From positions 85,430 to 149,429 of the forward strand of contig VZTJ01001742.1 in NCBI GenBank assembly GCA_013397795.1: 64,000 nucleotides of DNA, written 5' to 3'. Every line of letters starts with the position of its first letter. The stretch's first letter is position 1. The stretch is from Orthonyx spaldingii (lineage: Eukaryota; Chordata; Aves; Passeriformes; Orthonychidae). The notes below the pieces were generated by a model. The model made no database searches. It was not told the origin of the DNA and worked only from the letters and a program-made list of their open reading frames with translations. The position numbers and the translations under genes were made by a program. Below, one piece after another: positions 63,116 to 64,000 of this stretch.

Positions 63116-63980
63116 ATGTTGTATACATATATGTCCATGAAAAACCATAAAAATACGTTTGTGGTCTGCAGTTAAACCTTCATTTTAAGCAGAGAGAATG
63201 ATGTTGGCCTGGAGCCATCTGAATCAAATAGAGGCAGCAATGACACCTGGTGTTCAAAATTTCTTACAGAACTTTTTGGCTGGGCCAAGGAGCAGCAGCC
63301 TGAATAGTGAAGATGGGTACTGAGATACTGAGAAGGGGACAGGAGCAGGACAAAAAGCAAGCGGCACTTTAGGAACACAGTGCAAAAAGAAGAGAAGGTG
63401 TTAAACCTGAGGGATGGAGAGCAGAAAAAGATGTGTGTCCAAGTCCATGTCCCTGCCTGGTGCTGCACAGTTCCACCTCAGACACCCAGGAGCTTTGAAT
63501 AATGCCAATGACACATCACGGACCTCTCAGCAGAACACCAGCGTGGATCCCGGAACAGAAGCCGCCTTGGAGTGGTGCTGCTGCTGGGCTGCAAAGTCCT
63601 GCATTGATGCAGCCAGACCTGGAACTGCTTTATACAGAGCTTGTGTACCACACTGGACAGCATGTACTCTGGATTTCACTGTTCCTTTTACAGACAAAAA
63701 ATGTCCATGAAATTCAAAGGCAAAGGGTTTTGTTCATTCCATGATCATATCCTTCCTTATCTTCTGCAGAAAGCAAAGCTTCCTAGTAAGAATCAGTTTC
63801 TCAGTTTGGTCCAGGGGCAGCAGTTTGTGTAGTGGACTAAGAGCTCAGACTGAGCTCTGAGTATTACAAACAGGATATCACTTACCTTGCAAGTGCTGCA
63901 TGAGTTTATTGGTATTTCTGAGGTGTCTGGGTAATGTTGCAACAGAACCTCATAGAAGCACCCATAATAATTACTCTGAA
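63116..63980. other. non-coding stretch
   Basis: Slightly GC-richer at 63,420-63,700, where overlapping open frames of up to 98 codons occur on both strands. None has a recognisable domain. Confidence 0.4.
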
Positions 63981-64000
63981 GGAAGGCAGGCAGGAAGGCA
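63981..64000. repeat. start of a GGAAGGCA-type simple repeat, cut by the window end
   Basis: The last 20 bases are GGAAGGCAGG followed by CAGGAAGGCA, suggesting a purine-rich microsatellite that continues beyond the window. Confidence 0.4.

Noticed and set aside
1..64000. CRISPR arrays, bacterial operons or phage genes
   Set aside because: No regularly spaced repeats or prokaryotic gene organisation. Composition and repeats are those of a bird nuclear genome.

Overview
This window is vertebrate nuclear DNA, most likely avian. The main evidence is nine fragments of CR1 LINEs, both 3' tails and reverse-transcriptase segments, of the type that dominates bird genomes. A retroviral-type solo LTR, T/G-rich and C/A-rich low-complexity tracts and otherwise AT-rich single-copy sequence fit the same picture. 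Species and chromosome cannot be named from the sequence. No complete protein-coding gene, tRNA, rRNA or CRISPR array is visible.

The one clear gene signal is a CpG island at about 16,085-16,650. Read on the minus strand it has, in order, GC boxes, an NRF1-like site, a YY1 box in sense orientation, about 310 bp of GC-rich candidate first exon, and a canonical splice donor (CAG|GTGAGT) whose intron starts at 16,153. This looks like the TATA-less promoter and first exon of a gene transcribed leftward. Positions 1-16,153 would then be its first intron, with the rest of the gene outside the window. The gene cannot be identified. A GC-rich minisatellite (16,636-16,858) directly abuts the promoter on its upstream side.

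Layout: 1-10,242 is non-coding, with an 18-bp direct repeat at the left edge and a strong hairpin at 7,167-7,210. A 1.3-kb CR1 (minus) lies at 10,243-11,556. From 11,557 to 16,084 the sequence is presumed intronic, with one short CR1. The promoter and minisatellite follow, then three short CR1 fragments (17,128-19,325). From 19,326 to 44,264 the DNA is gene-poor, with CR1 tails at 29,875 and 39,083, an assembly gap inside poly-A at 35,100-35,121, a solo LTR at about 35,865-36,321 and one weak candidate exon at 37,438-37,661. At 44,265-47,507 two CR1 copies lie head to tail, each with a broken reverse transcriptase. From 47,508 to 64,000 the sequence is again non-coding, with low-complexity tracts, palindromic RFX-type X-boxes and a hairpin near the right end.

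Nothing here amounts to a demonstrated new biological system. The observations most worth checking are the leftward promoter, the 7.2-kb hairpin and the recurring X-box palindromes between 41.8 and 62.4 kb.
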